From: Apophysomyces variabilis
Taxonomy: Eukaryota; Mucoromycota; Mucoromycetes; Mucorales; Mucoraceae
Direction: 5' to 3'
DNA length: 64,000 nt
Assembly: GCA_002749535.1 (NCBI GenBank)
Contig: MZZL01000075.1
Coordinates: 62,001-126,000 of the forward strand
Numbering within the stretch: position 1 is the first letter of the stretch; every line of letters begins with the position of its first letter. The position numbers and the translations under genes are program-made. The notes under the pieces were generated by a model that saw only the letters and a program-made list of their open reading frames with translations, was not told the origin of the DNA and ran no database searches. Of the stretch, positions 11,620-22,708 are shown piece after piece.

Positions 11620-12326
11620 TTGCTAGATGCGACTTTAATTTTTGGAAATAAAGTACTTACCCGAATAAATTGAATATAGCTACAGTTGTTATCATCATTA
11701 ACCTTAACGTTCTAACAAGACTTCCTTACAACTTAGGTTTTGCTATCGAAAATATGCTGCATCGCAACGGTAGCTAGTAAATCGCAGCTCTTCATAAGCA
11801 TTATCCGGCAGGAATTTAGACGATATTCTATTTACTACGTCAGAAATTACTAGTGGTCAGCATCTTGAAAAGGCATATGCACATATTTTACGTACAATAG
11901 CGCTTGTAGCTATTGCTGGTTTTATCGTTTGTTTCCGGGCGACAGTTAATTCGACTCGTGCGAAAATCCGGATCGCACCTATCAATGGGATCTCTCGCTT
12001 TCACCTTGAGATGGTTTTCACCTGCGAATTCTCTGTCAGAGCTTAACTATACTTCAATTGTGAGTTTCCCGTTTTTGCGGCTAATGTCAGAGGATAAATT
12101 TAGCATACTTGGAATTTAGATTCATCTGTGTCTGTTTTTGCACATCTACTTTTACTCAAACGAATAAATCCATTTGCCTGTGCTGTAGCCATTGTAGTCC
12201 TTACAGCTTCTTTGTAGTTGGATGCTGTACCAAGCTGCTTGCTGTATCCAGTTTCGCCATCGTTCTTAGCCATTACTATGAAATATTCAACACCAAACTT
12301 GTTTTGTACCTAATTGGCCTGATAAA
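11620..12326. other. Intergenic, nothing recognised
   Basis: AT-rich sequence. The plus-strand frames at about 11913-12375 translate to cysteine- and leucine-rich sequence without family resemblance. I see no gene. Confidence 0.35.
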
Positions 12327-12900
12327 CTATCTAGATAATGGTGTTGCTATGATACCTTTTTGGTATAATTGTTGATAGCTTGTATAACTTTGAAAGACAA
12401 AGTACTCCTCACTGTCTCTGCAACTGTTGAGGCAAACCTTGACAGCTAGAAGGCTCCTGAGCTCGATCTGTTGCATGTTGTCGTGGCATATACAATGTGC
12501 ATCTTTAACAGTTGTATTACTGTTCCAGCCGATACAACCTAGATGGCTGTCCTTAAGCTTTTCTTTAGTTCGCTGAAGCTGCATTCGCAGTACGGTAAAC
12601 GTGCATTCATTTTGATATTCTAGAAGATCCAGCTTGAAAACTCTGATCTTTGCTACCATCAAATCCTTGGTATTTTGAGTAGCAGAAGACTTGCCCTTTA
12701 TAGATGATATATGACAATTTGCTCCGTTCATCAAGAGTTTAGCAATGCTTGTTGTGGCTCTGTATTCTCTATCGCGTCATCTTGCTCAGTTGTGTGCTCT
12801 TTTAACTCATATAACCGTGTCTAGAATTTGCAGAGTATCTGTTAGCTCCTGTAGCGGTTTCTGCGTGACAGCCGATGTTAGCTGACGTGTCACATCTTTT
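12327..12900 (-). pseudogene. Decayed relative of the coiled-coil orphan gene
   Basis: The minus-strand frame at 12327-12734 matches the gene at 4290-5945 in two separated blocks. LDLLEYQNECTFTVLRMQLQ parallels FAFLEYQAACNVEILNTKLE. Near the end, YFVFQSYTSYQQLYQKG parallels CFVFDQDYTTYHDLYKK. Upstream (12735-12900, -) more coding-like sequence continues (QELTDTLQILDTVI, then in another frame KEHTTEQDDAIENTEPQQAL), interrupted by stops and a frame change. No exon corresponding to the acidic or MATH-like C-terminal region is found nearby. This makes it a truncated, decaying paralogue rather than an active gene. Confidence 0.45.
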
Positions 12901-13498
12901 GCTCGATATCTTTATGCGTTGTCGGTACCACTCATAATGAAACAAGGAACTGCAGTTTTAATTCAAACAAAATTAAAAAAAGGATGTGAAGGGTGCCTGC
13001 TTGCTTTGTAACAAGCGAATTAACTTGCGAGGGATCCGCAAGAAATTATTAATGGAATACGATTCAAGCAAATACTACATACCTATCGTTAACTGTATAT
13101 TAGCCTTGTATGCCAATTTGGATGATCTTGCCTTTAGAGAATTGATTCTTTCAATTCAATAGGAACAATATGGGTAACAGACTAACTAAGGTTCAGAGGA
13201 AAAGCACATTAAGTAGTACTGTTTAACTGACATATTGCAATAGATCATCACTTGTATGGTAGCGAACATATCAGCCTTTATGCCTTCAGGTTAGGGAAAT
13301 TCGATAAATTTCTTTTCCGCTTCATTGTTTCCGAATTCGGACTCTCCATGCAACCTTTTGTAGTCTACACAGACACAAGTCAAAGAAAAACGAAACGGTG
13401 TACCCATTATCATATTCAGTTGTTGCTTTCATTCATTGGAGTCAAACATTCACATGTCCAAGAGATCATTGGTAATTATGTCTTTTCTTTCTTATCAG
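12901..13498. other. Spacer and unresolved 5' exons of the kinase gene
   Basis: The distal part shows nothing. From 13348 an ATG opens a frame beginning MQPFVVYTDTSQRKTKR that resembles the small N-terminal domain of 2-phosphoglycerate kinases and ends at a GTAATT donor (13471). However, its splice phase does not fit the next exon at 13499, so the true 5' exon structure is open. Confidence 0.35.
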
Positions 13499-15025
13499 CA
13501 TGACCAGAAGGAATTGACAGGCTATATCACAGAGATCATCGGGAAGGACGAACAGTTTCCTCACCAGCAAAGCCTTGACAGCTTCTTCCCTCGATTGCAG
13601 AAACTCCTTATTCGATTTAACTATACGAACCCATTAACAGACTTACAAGTGGCATGGGACATTATGAACCGAGAACGGTCCGTTTGCATTCTGCTAGGTG
13701 GCACTTCTGGCTGTGGCAAATCTACGCTAGCAAGCCTACTTGCCCATAGGTAATTTCTTTTTTATTCCATCCAATCTAATTCTAATTGAAACTCTAACTT
13801 GAACTGCAAATTGTAGGATTGGTATAACAACAGTGCTATCGACAGATCACGTTCGATCATTATTACGCAGCTTTGATCCGCAAAAATCATCTCAATTGCT
13901 TTGGGCATCATCTTACCACGCCGGTGAAAACTCATTAGGCATCATTGAAGGTTATGAAGCCCAAAATGCATTATTATACGACATTTTGGACAAGACTGTT
14001 GCAGGGTTTATTGAACGAAACGAGTGCGTAGTCATTGAGGTAATAAACCGTTTTCACTGTGTATGTGGTTATATATAACGGAATATTTACAAACGAATTA
14101 CAAGGGCGTGGCGTTATCCATCGAAAACATGCGAAAATTATTAGAAAAATATCCAAATTGCATACCTCTTTTGATTTATATCAGCAACGAGGTTGGAACT
14201 AGGATTTACTGAAAGCCAAAACTCATTTCATTCGTTCTCAATGGTAGCAAAAGCACGCGGAGAGATTCGCCATTCGTGCGAAGTACATGACCGTTGCTCC
14301 ACGAACAAACAAATACATCCATTATTTCCAGAATATTCGGACGATTCAACAGCATCTTTGTGATCAGGCAGATGAATGGATGGTATAGTAGCCAAAAGAT
14401 GAATCAGCTAAAGGGGAAAAAAAGTTTAGTTGTCGATCTTCATCCATTATAGGTGCCTAAGATCAATAACACGAACGTGGACAGAAGTTTGGCAATCCTA
14501 CACACCACAGTGGTAAGTCTCTCGTTGTTTTGCTTTCCTTATTTTGGAGATACTGAACGCATTTTATCAAGATAAGGGTGTTATCACGGATGAAACAAAC
14601 AAATGAGCCACTGCAGGATCCAGAAACTAACACGTTACGTATGTTGTACGAGGAATACTCGGACGTATACGAGAGGTCTTGGAGTTCAAAGAAAATGCTG
14701 CGAAAGATTAGGCAAAATGTAAGCTCCAAACTTTTATCGATTAATCTATCTTTTTTCCTCTAACCGAAATTACGGAAACTGATCATAGTACCAACAAGCA
14801 GAAGTTTCAAATGAACCGAATCCGATCCGCTCTGAAAGAAGGCTATCTTCACCGGAGCCATCTGGCGGTGATTACGCAGGAAAGCGTGCCGTCAAACGAT
14901 CACACACTTCTTTTCATGCTACCCGCTCTAAACGACACTCCTCCTCCAAACAATCTCATTCACGTCTTCTTGCAAGCGAACTTGATCACATGGATGATAA
15001 TGCCTGGGGTAGTTTGACATCGTAA
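13499..15025 (+). CDS. 2-phosphoglycerate kinase-like P-loop protein (5' end unresolved)
   Basis: Archaeal 2-phosphoglycerate kinase makes 2,3-bisphosphoglycerate; eukaryotic relatives include the plant LPA1 proteins linked to phytate synthesis, so the fungal substrate is uncertain. The Walker A motif [10 protein letters not shown] lies near 13702-13731. Exons I can assemble: 13499-13749, 13817-14039 ([12 protein letters not shown]), 14105-14191 ([18 protein letters not shown]), 14248-14379 ([20 protein letters not shown]), 14453-14512 ([20 protein letters not shown]), 14572-14718 and 14789-15025. All join in frame with GT..AG introns of 46-73 nt, except that the intron after 14191 starts with the weak donor GTTGGA. 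The DHVR and NTNVDRS blocks are typical of the family. The C-terminus is serine/arginine-rich and ends ...[10 protein letters not shown]. The start exon is not resolved. Confidence 0.72.
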
Positions 15026-15614
15026 TAGTTCTTTCCCATTTTGCTCTTCATTTGCTTCTTTTATCTTGCAACTTGTGTATGTAGTTTTAATTACTCCGTT
15101 TTAAACAAGGTTTGTGTCATGAAAGGATCGAGATAACTGCCAGCAAAGCAGATGTTGTCTGTCCAGACATACCATCTGGTAGCAACCTTGCTATGACAAA
15201 GCGCTACATAAACTTTGTCATTCTTTTTCGATCTTTACTAAACGATCGAAATGGGTGATGAAATTCTTGTGAAAATGGACAAGGCCGGGTCAGTGGAGAG
15301 CATGGCTGTTCTGAACAAATGAATAATGCCGTTTGTGAGGAAGCATACGCTGTTCAAACCATTAGTTCCTATACTGACTATTTGCGCACTTTGGCAAGTG
15401 AGCACATCTCAACCCACAACAAACAGAAAATAAACGATGCATAAATCCCGATTTGTTTATTATCAACCAAAACAGATGGTGCTGGATGCCTGTCATTTGA
15501 CGGAGGCTGGCGTTAAGTAAGTTGAACCAAAAATAAACGAGAGATAAAACAGAGAGATATATTATATGGAGAGAGAGGGCGCACGCGTGGTAAGAAATAT
15601 ATAGATGAGAAGCA
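15026..15614. other. Spacer with a coding-like fragment
   Basis: About 15127-15250 (+) reads IEITASKADVVCPDIPSGSN and on to KRYINFVILFRSLLNDRNG, which looks like a piece of a conserved protein. It has no start, and I cannot assign a family. It may be a relic of a dispersed Mucorales gene family. The rest shows nothing. Confidence 0.25.
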
Positions 15615-16421
<807 letters not shown>

Positions 16422-18287
16422 GATGTTGGAATCAGAAGGACGGTAAGAAAAGTGGAGTGAATGGGTAAACTGTTCGTAAAGAAAGGGAGGTCAATCGACG
16501 ATGAGGACAACAGAAAAGAAGAAAGAAGAGAAGAGAGAGAGAAAGAGAAAGAGAGGGAGGAGAGGAGAGGAGAAGGAGACAGCAAAAGAAGTGTAAGGTA
16601 TGAAAGGAAAAGAAAAGGGATAAAGAGGCGCAATATGCAAAGCCCAAAAAAAAAGACGTTTGTGTTACACAGTTCATGTTATTCTACTTTACGGCAAGGA
16701 CATTGAAAGCACTCGTTCTCTCCATCCACTCCATACGTCGGTTGCTTCTTCTTTAAAGTAAGATTTCCTTTTACTCTTCTATGTGTTATCCAGCTTTGTT
16801 ATTTCTATAGGTATCCAGGGCAGCCTATCCCATTTAGAAACAGCAGGTGCATCGTTTTTTGTTGTGATGGAAACGGATCAAAGCAGTACAGTCATAGCCT
16901 ATTCTTATCCAGGGTATGCCATACTCCCGTTTGGGGAAGGGGACATATTCAATTGAGTTATCCTGGTTAAAGGGGGGGAACAACTAAAGAACTCTGTTGT
17001 TGTCCAGTTGTAAAACCCTTAATTTTATTTAATTCATTCGAGTCCTTCTTTCTTATCTTTCTTTAATCTCACAATTCTCACCTCCCGTTTTCCGATATTC
17101 ATAAGGATACAAGCGATCATTCCTGTAGACGACGAGAAAAGAGCCAATCATTGTCGGACATGATTTTGCCCATCAACTTTGAGCTGTGTTTGTTGGGATG
17201 CCATTGATGTATGTAGTTTTATTACGGTAGACATGTGTAAAACCCTTACGTTATCAACAAGCCTTTTTCTCTGCTAGCATCCGAGGATGACCTCTCGTGA
17301 TTTTTCAGATGGTAGGACTCATCAACTTAAACTCTTCTTTAGACTATGCATAATAAGAGATGACATAGAGCTCTCAATAATCACTTTGGGAATTGGCTGC
17401 TTTCCTTTCTCCGGGTGGGGGTCAATGGACTTTTTGTAGTTCACTGCTAATGCCAACCTACTCAGAAAGAGTGGATATTGTAGCTTTCCCCTGTCGGAGT
17501 CTATATTATGATGAGGGTCCACTACTGCGATTTCAAAAGGAGGTTTATCCTACATGATAAGCTATCCTATTCGCTTACGCGAAGCCACTCTCCAAGCGGT
17601 GCAAACTATAACCAAAACTGCTGTTTATGCAGCGACCTACCGGCACGTACAGTAATTCTCTGTGAATAGGAAGGGATACATCTAACGTCAATTCCAAGTG
17701 AAATATAAATGTTTCTTCCTTCTTATCAAACTTACGTATTTACAATATGAAGCCAATAGGCAATCATTCTTTGTTGTGCAACATAATAATAACAATGGCT
17801 GGAGCAGGTACTACATGACGACTGAAGCACAGATTTAGCCAAAGCTAAAGAAGCAAAGCAAATCTAAAAGTTCCCCCAGCTCCGCACAAAGAAAACCAAA
17901 CAAGATCAGGGTCGATCATGCTCGCTTTTAAAGCAGTTATGGATAAGTAGACTTCATGCAATTGGAATCACAGTTCACGTCTATCCAACCCTTGGCAAAC
18001 TCGAGTTAGACATTGTGTTTTTAACCCTGGCGTGACAGTACACACCCGATCATTTCTATTTAGTGAATACATATTCTGTCTACTGGTCAATCTCCTGCTC
18101 CATAGGTGGATGCCACTTATCACCTGCTTTTAGGTCTCTTGTCAGCTCTTTGATTGCAAGTTAAGCATTTCCAAAGACTGACCTTGACATCTGGGCAGGC
18201 ATTTTAAGCGCCGCCCATGATTAAAGAGGGCAAACACAAGCTTCCCTCTATTTGTTCGTGACGGTTGATCATTAAAACAGCATTGAC
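16422..18287. other. Long intergenic region, including CT-rich leader of rac1
   Basis: Read on the rac1 sense strand, about 16490-16620 is an almost pure pyrimidine tract, typical of strong fungal promoters or 5' leaders. Frames translated through it are low-complexity artefacts. The remainder up to the helicase start shows no coding signal I can support. Confidence 0.4.
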
Positions 18288-21200
18288 ATGGTCAAATCGA
18301 AAAAGCCAGCGAACAAGATCAGTTCGCATAGCAAAGCAAATGCTAAGCGTCAACTGAAGGAGGTTGATGCCGTCCTTAAAAAGTCTAAAACTACCAACAA
18401 GAAGCGTAAATTAGAGCCTGAACCGGAATTCGAACTGCTCGGTGACATGGATACATGGGATTGGAGCGAGATCAGCACGCCATCGGGCATGATCACAGAC
18501 GACGCTGGAGGTTTCCTATGTTTAGAAGAAATAGACGATGTAGAGGTTGAATATTCGGGAGACGAGACGACGGGAAGAGTGGCCAAATTCAAGGCAAGTT
18601 TAACATTTTCTTGGACTGCTATAACCGAAGGTATCAGGGGCTTACCTTATCTCTTTTATTGAGAAACAGAGAGCGAAAAAGGCTGATCGTAAAGCGTCGA
18701 AAAGGGCAACTCCCGAAGAACCTTTGTCCGTGGAAGAAATGAAAGACTATTATGATGTGGATACGTTCGACGAGAAACTGGCCGGTGAGGCTGAGAAAGA
18801 AAAGCAAAGCTCTTCTGAAGCCACCGCGCATGAAGAGGCAGTCGAGAATTCTGTGCAAGACAAGTCTGTAAAATCGGAAAAAGTCGAGAATTCTGTGCAA
18901 GAAGAGTCTGCAGAATTGGCACCAGTCAAAGAAAAAAAACTATCCTTTAAGGAAAAGCAGATTGCGAAAAAACGAGAGAAACTAGAAAAGTTAAAACGGC
19001 AGGTTCAAATGCTTGAAGCGTCATTGAATGAGGTTGAGCCGGAAAAGAAAAAGGCAAAAAGAGAAGGAAAGGCGGACAAAGCTGATAAAGCTGAAGAAAA
19101 GGAGAAGGCAAAAAAAGCGGAAAAGAAACGTCCCTCTCTAGAAGATGTTGACCAGAGTAAGTTATACTGCTAAATACGTGCTTTGATCTTTGTCGTTTCT
19201 CATGCGGTGTGAAAAAGGTGTGGATGTTTCCGCGTGGTCTTCGCATAACTTGTCAGAGCCTATCGTGAATGCTTTGAAGTTCTACAAGTTCACCGAACCA
19301 ACCCCAATTCAAGCAAAGTCGCTACCTCTCGCTCTTCAAGGTCGTGACCTCGTTGGTGCAGCTGAAACGGTACGCGGTTTTTCTTTTATATTTTAGTACA
19401 TGTGTAATAAAATACCAACAGGGTTCTGGTAAAACGCTTGCATTTGGTATTCCCATTGTGCAATACTTGCTCAATAACAACACCAATGGCGATCTTTGTG
19501 GCTTGATTTTAACACCCACAAGAGAACTGGCCATCCAGGTTAAGAATCATATCCAGAACATCGCAATATTTACTCCTATCAAGGTAATATTGGCAGATTA
19601 CTAAATTGATTTTTGTTTACTTACTACTTGATGTCAGATTTGTGCAGTGGTTGGTGGTGTTGCCGTGCAAAAGCAACATCGTGAACTTAACAACAAGCCA
19701 GACATTATTGTTGCCACACCTGGCCGTCTGTGGGAAATAATGACAGAGGTAAAAATTGAAAGAAGATGAAGTTATAATATGGCTGACGATTTGGTCAGAA
19801 CGATACGTACATGAATATGTTGAAACACATCAAGTTCCTGGTAATGGATGAAGCTGACAGAATGTTGGAGAAAGGACATTTTGACGACTTGACAAAGATC
19901 CTGGAAGTGTTATCTCATAAACGACAGTATGTTTTCTGATAACTTGCCCCACAGATGACACTAAGATTAATTTAACAGAGATACGACGGAGTGGCCCGAA
20001 GAAACGGGTGGCGAGTTAAAAACTAAATCGAGAGGTCCGTATTCCATCAGTTAATGGGAAATAATGTTTAACTTTACAGCACAGACATCGGAAAGCATCA
20101 GACGTTCGTGTTCACTGCCACTTTGAGCAAAGATTTGCGGTTCAACATTAAAGCACGCAAGAAACACGTAAAGAAAGTCAAAGGCACCATAGGTAATTAT
20201 ATTTTCCCTCCCAAGCATGTTGTCGATCTAAAAAAAAAAAAATAGAGGACATTTTGGATCGCTTGGAGTTTAATGACAAGGAGCCAGCTGTGATCGATAT
20301 GACAACGGAGGCTGTGGTTGCATCAAAACTTCTTGAAGCAAAGATTGAATGTCTTCTAAACGAAAAAGATCTATATGTATACTATTTTGTTACCCGGTAT
20401 CCGGGACGTACCATTATCTTTGTCAACAGTATTGATGCTTTACGTCGACTTATTCCGGTGTTTAAGCTTCTTGGCATTGAAGTTTTGGGTTTACATGCCC
20501 AGATGCAACAGAAGCAACGTTTCAAGAACCTTGACAGGTATTTTATTTGCTGTGCATATAAAACAAGTAGCACGTTATCTTACAGTTTCTTTACCAGATT
20601 CAAGGCAAATGACAAGGCTGTGCTAGTGGCTTCTGATGTAGCCGCTCGTGGTCTGGATATTCCCATGGTTGAGCACGTCATCCATTATCAGTTACCGCGG
20701 TCCGGTGAGATCTATGTCCATAGAAGTGGTCGTACAGCAAGAGCAAACCGCGATGGTGTCTCGTTATTGTTGTGCGGACCTGACGAAATCAAAATCTATC
20801 GAAAACTATGTCAAACTCTGCGAAAGGGTGAAGACTATCCTGCTTTCCCGGTCGATTTGGGAATTTTACGAGAAATGAAGAAGCGTGTCACGCTGGCTAC
20901 CGAAATCGATAAAGCCGAACATAGAGAACAAAAGGTGAGCGCGTTCAAGTCATAAGCAGCAAAGACTAAAAAAAATTACAACAAGGCGAATCATGAAGAA
21001 AGCTGGTTGCGCAAGATGGCCGAAGAAATGGACGTCGAATTTGACGAAGATATGTTAAAGGGCAATGGGAAAAATACAAGGAGTGAGAGCGGCCAGTCGA
21101 AAGCAAAGGTTCAATCCATGAAAGCGGAATTGAAGCAACTGTTGGCCCAACCCATGTTACCCATGGGTGTCTCTAAGAAGTATATCACAAGCAGTGTGAT

Positions 21201-21383
21201 TGCAGATCTTGCCGAGCGATTAATGAGGAACGAAGGTAACAGCAATATTTGAACTTCTGTGCATAAAAGAACTTCTATTTACATACTTCTTTTTCCTTAG
21301 CACATACACTCCTGCCAGCTCATGAGACATCTAAAGCGGTGGAAGATCTAAAAACTATTAAGACAAAGAAAAAGAAGACGTAG
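18288..21383 (+). CDS. MAK5: DEAD-box RNA helicase, Mak5/DDX24 type
   Basis: ATP-dependent helicase of nucleolar pre-60S ribosome assembly. The N-terminus is basic (MVKSKKPANKISSHSK), followed by a charged low-complexity region to about 19150 in which VENSVQ is repeated. Helicase core: Q-motif region FTEPTPIQAKSLPLAL, motif I split by an intron (AAET/GSGKT), PTRELAIQ, TPGRLWEIM, the DEAD box VMDEADRMLEKGHFDD near 19840, and TFVFTATLSKDL. Then comes TIIFVNSIDALRRLIPVF, followed by SDVAARGLDIPMVEHVIHY and HRSGRTARA. An acidic/basic tail ends at a lysine run and TAG 21381-21383. At least ten short introns are needed. An apparent in-frame TAA at 20953 lies inside a 51-nt intron (20935-20985) with a CTAA branch sequence; removing it restores EHREQK/ANHEESW. 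It converges with EI24, with 71 bp between stop codons. Confidence 0.92.
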
Positions 21384-21454
21384 AACACTGTTGTATTGCA
21401 CATCATCTCGCATTCTCCATAAACAAAATACATTTTCATGAGATCAGGTTTAAT

Positions 21455-22708
21455 CTATTCTACTTTTTTCTCGGTTGCTTTCTTCTTTTCAGAAACGATC
21501 GCATCGGCATGAACACCGCCAATCAACCCGATGATCATGATGACAAGATCATTTAACCTTCTTACACCATAGAATACAGGGATTCTATTAGGTAGCATCC
21601 ATTGGGAACGAGCAGCTGGTCCAGAATCCACCTTTTGTCCCACAGGAGAGGTAAACTTAGGCGTAGCCAGGGTCGCCATGACGACATACTATAACTACAA
21701 TGAGTCTTTTGAAGGAACATAACGAGCTCCACCCGAACTTACGCTAGGATAGGTCAATGCAAAGACGGCGCCTGCACGCAAAGGTGTCAAGAAGAAAGTG
21801 AGAAGGGTGAAAGGCATGCCTAATAAGATATGGCATGTTTTTTTTGAGTTTAGTCCGTTCTTTTCTTCGATAATCTTTGAGCTTTACCAAATCCCAAGAA
21901 GTATGACCAATGGTTCTCAACAAAGGACATGCGCTGTTCCATAGACCAACCGAGATATAACCATTTGTACCTATCGGTGAGTTGGTTTAGATCAAACCAT
22001 CTATATGTGCCCGCCCACGCTTTCCTTCTCGCTAAGACTTACTCAAAGCAGTAGTAAGCGCCGAAGAAGCAGTTTGCAATAAATGACAAGATACGACCAA
22101 TCTGAGGAATGTTGGCTAGCAAGGCAGCGAAAATGCCACAGTTGATGTAAAATATGACAATATAGATGGTGGACGCCAGATTTTTGTTTGTGTTTGGCTG
22201 CTTCGCGACTTCGTCCTTTTTTTTGTTTGATTGGATTTGGAATGCTTTTTCGGCCACCGGCTCATAAAACCAACCGTTCAATGCTAATAAGATGATATAT
22301 GCAGGATAACCTAGCAGACCCTATCAATGGTTGGAAATATCAAATGACACGGTCAGTTCCGAATAAGTTAACTTCTGACCGGATCGTGGAACACGAGTTT
22401 GGCATGGTCTATGTACGTACCACATAAGAACAACCAAACAAGCGGTGGTCTGGCGTATTGTAAAACGTTTCTAGAACGACAAGTCCTCCCAAGAAGAGAA
22501 TGCCATTGACAAGGAAATTCTTCAACATGGCATGTTGGACAGTGTTGGACCTGTTTCCAGACGGTCAGATCAAGCATGGCGACACGAGACATTGGAGTAC
22601 TTGCGAATAAAACAAGATAAACGCCTTTGGCCAATTAAAGGCCTGTTCAATACCATTAAGAAAGTAAGACTTGTGCTCTGAAGCGGGCGAATGTGTTCTT
22701 GTTGCCAT
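21455..22708 (-). CDS. EI24-like multi-pass membrane protein
   Basis: EI24 proteins are ER membrane proteins linked to autophagy and membrane traffic. The proposed start is the ATG at 22708 (MATRTHSPASEHKSYFLNGI). Later exons read LKNFLVNGILFLGGLVVLET, then GYPAYIILLALNGWFYEP (about 22240-22320). After these come a hydrophobic exon IYIVIFYINCGIFAALLANI, then YKWLYLGWSMEQRMSFVENH and HWSYFLGFG (about 21890-21980). The end is GAVFALTYPS/YVVMATLATPKFTSP. The YKW-LGW-VE-HW-YFLGFG-P pattern and the adjacent hydrophobic segments are characteristic. The junction between exons 1 and 2 (GT at about 22606, AG at about 22554) does not keep frame as sequenced, so either a small error, a frameshift or another splice site is involved. 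The C-terminal tail is lysine/glutamate-rich. Confidence 0.78.

Noticed and set aside
20254..20955. A separate helicase C-terminal gene ending at TAA 20955
   Set aside because: The stop is inside a 51-nt intron. Upstream and downstream exons belong to one Mak5/DDX24 protein.
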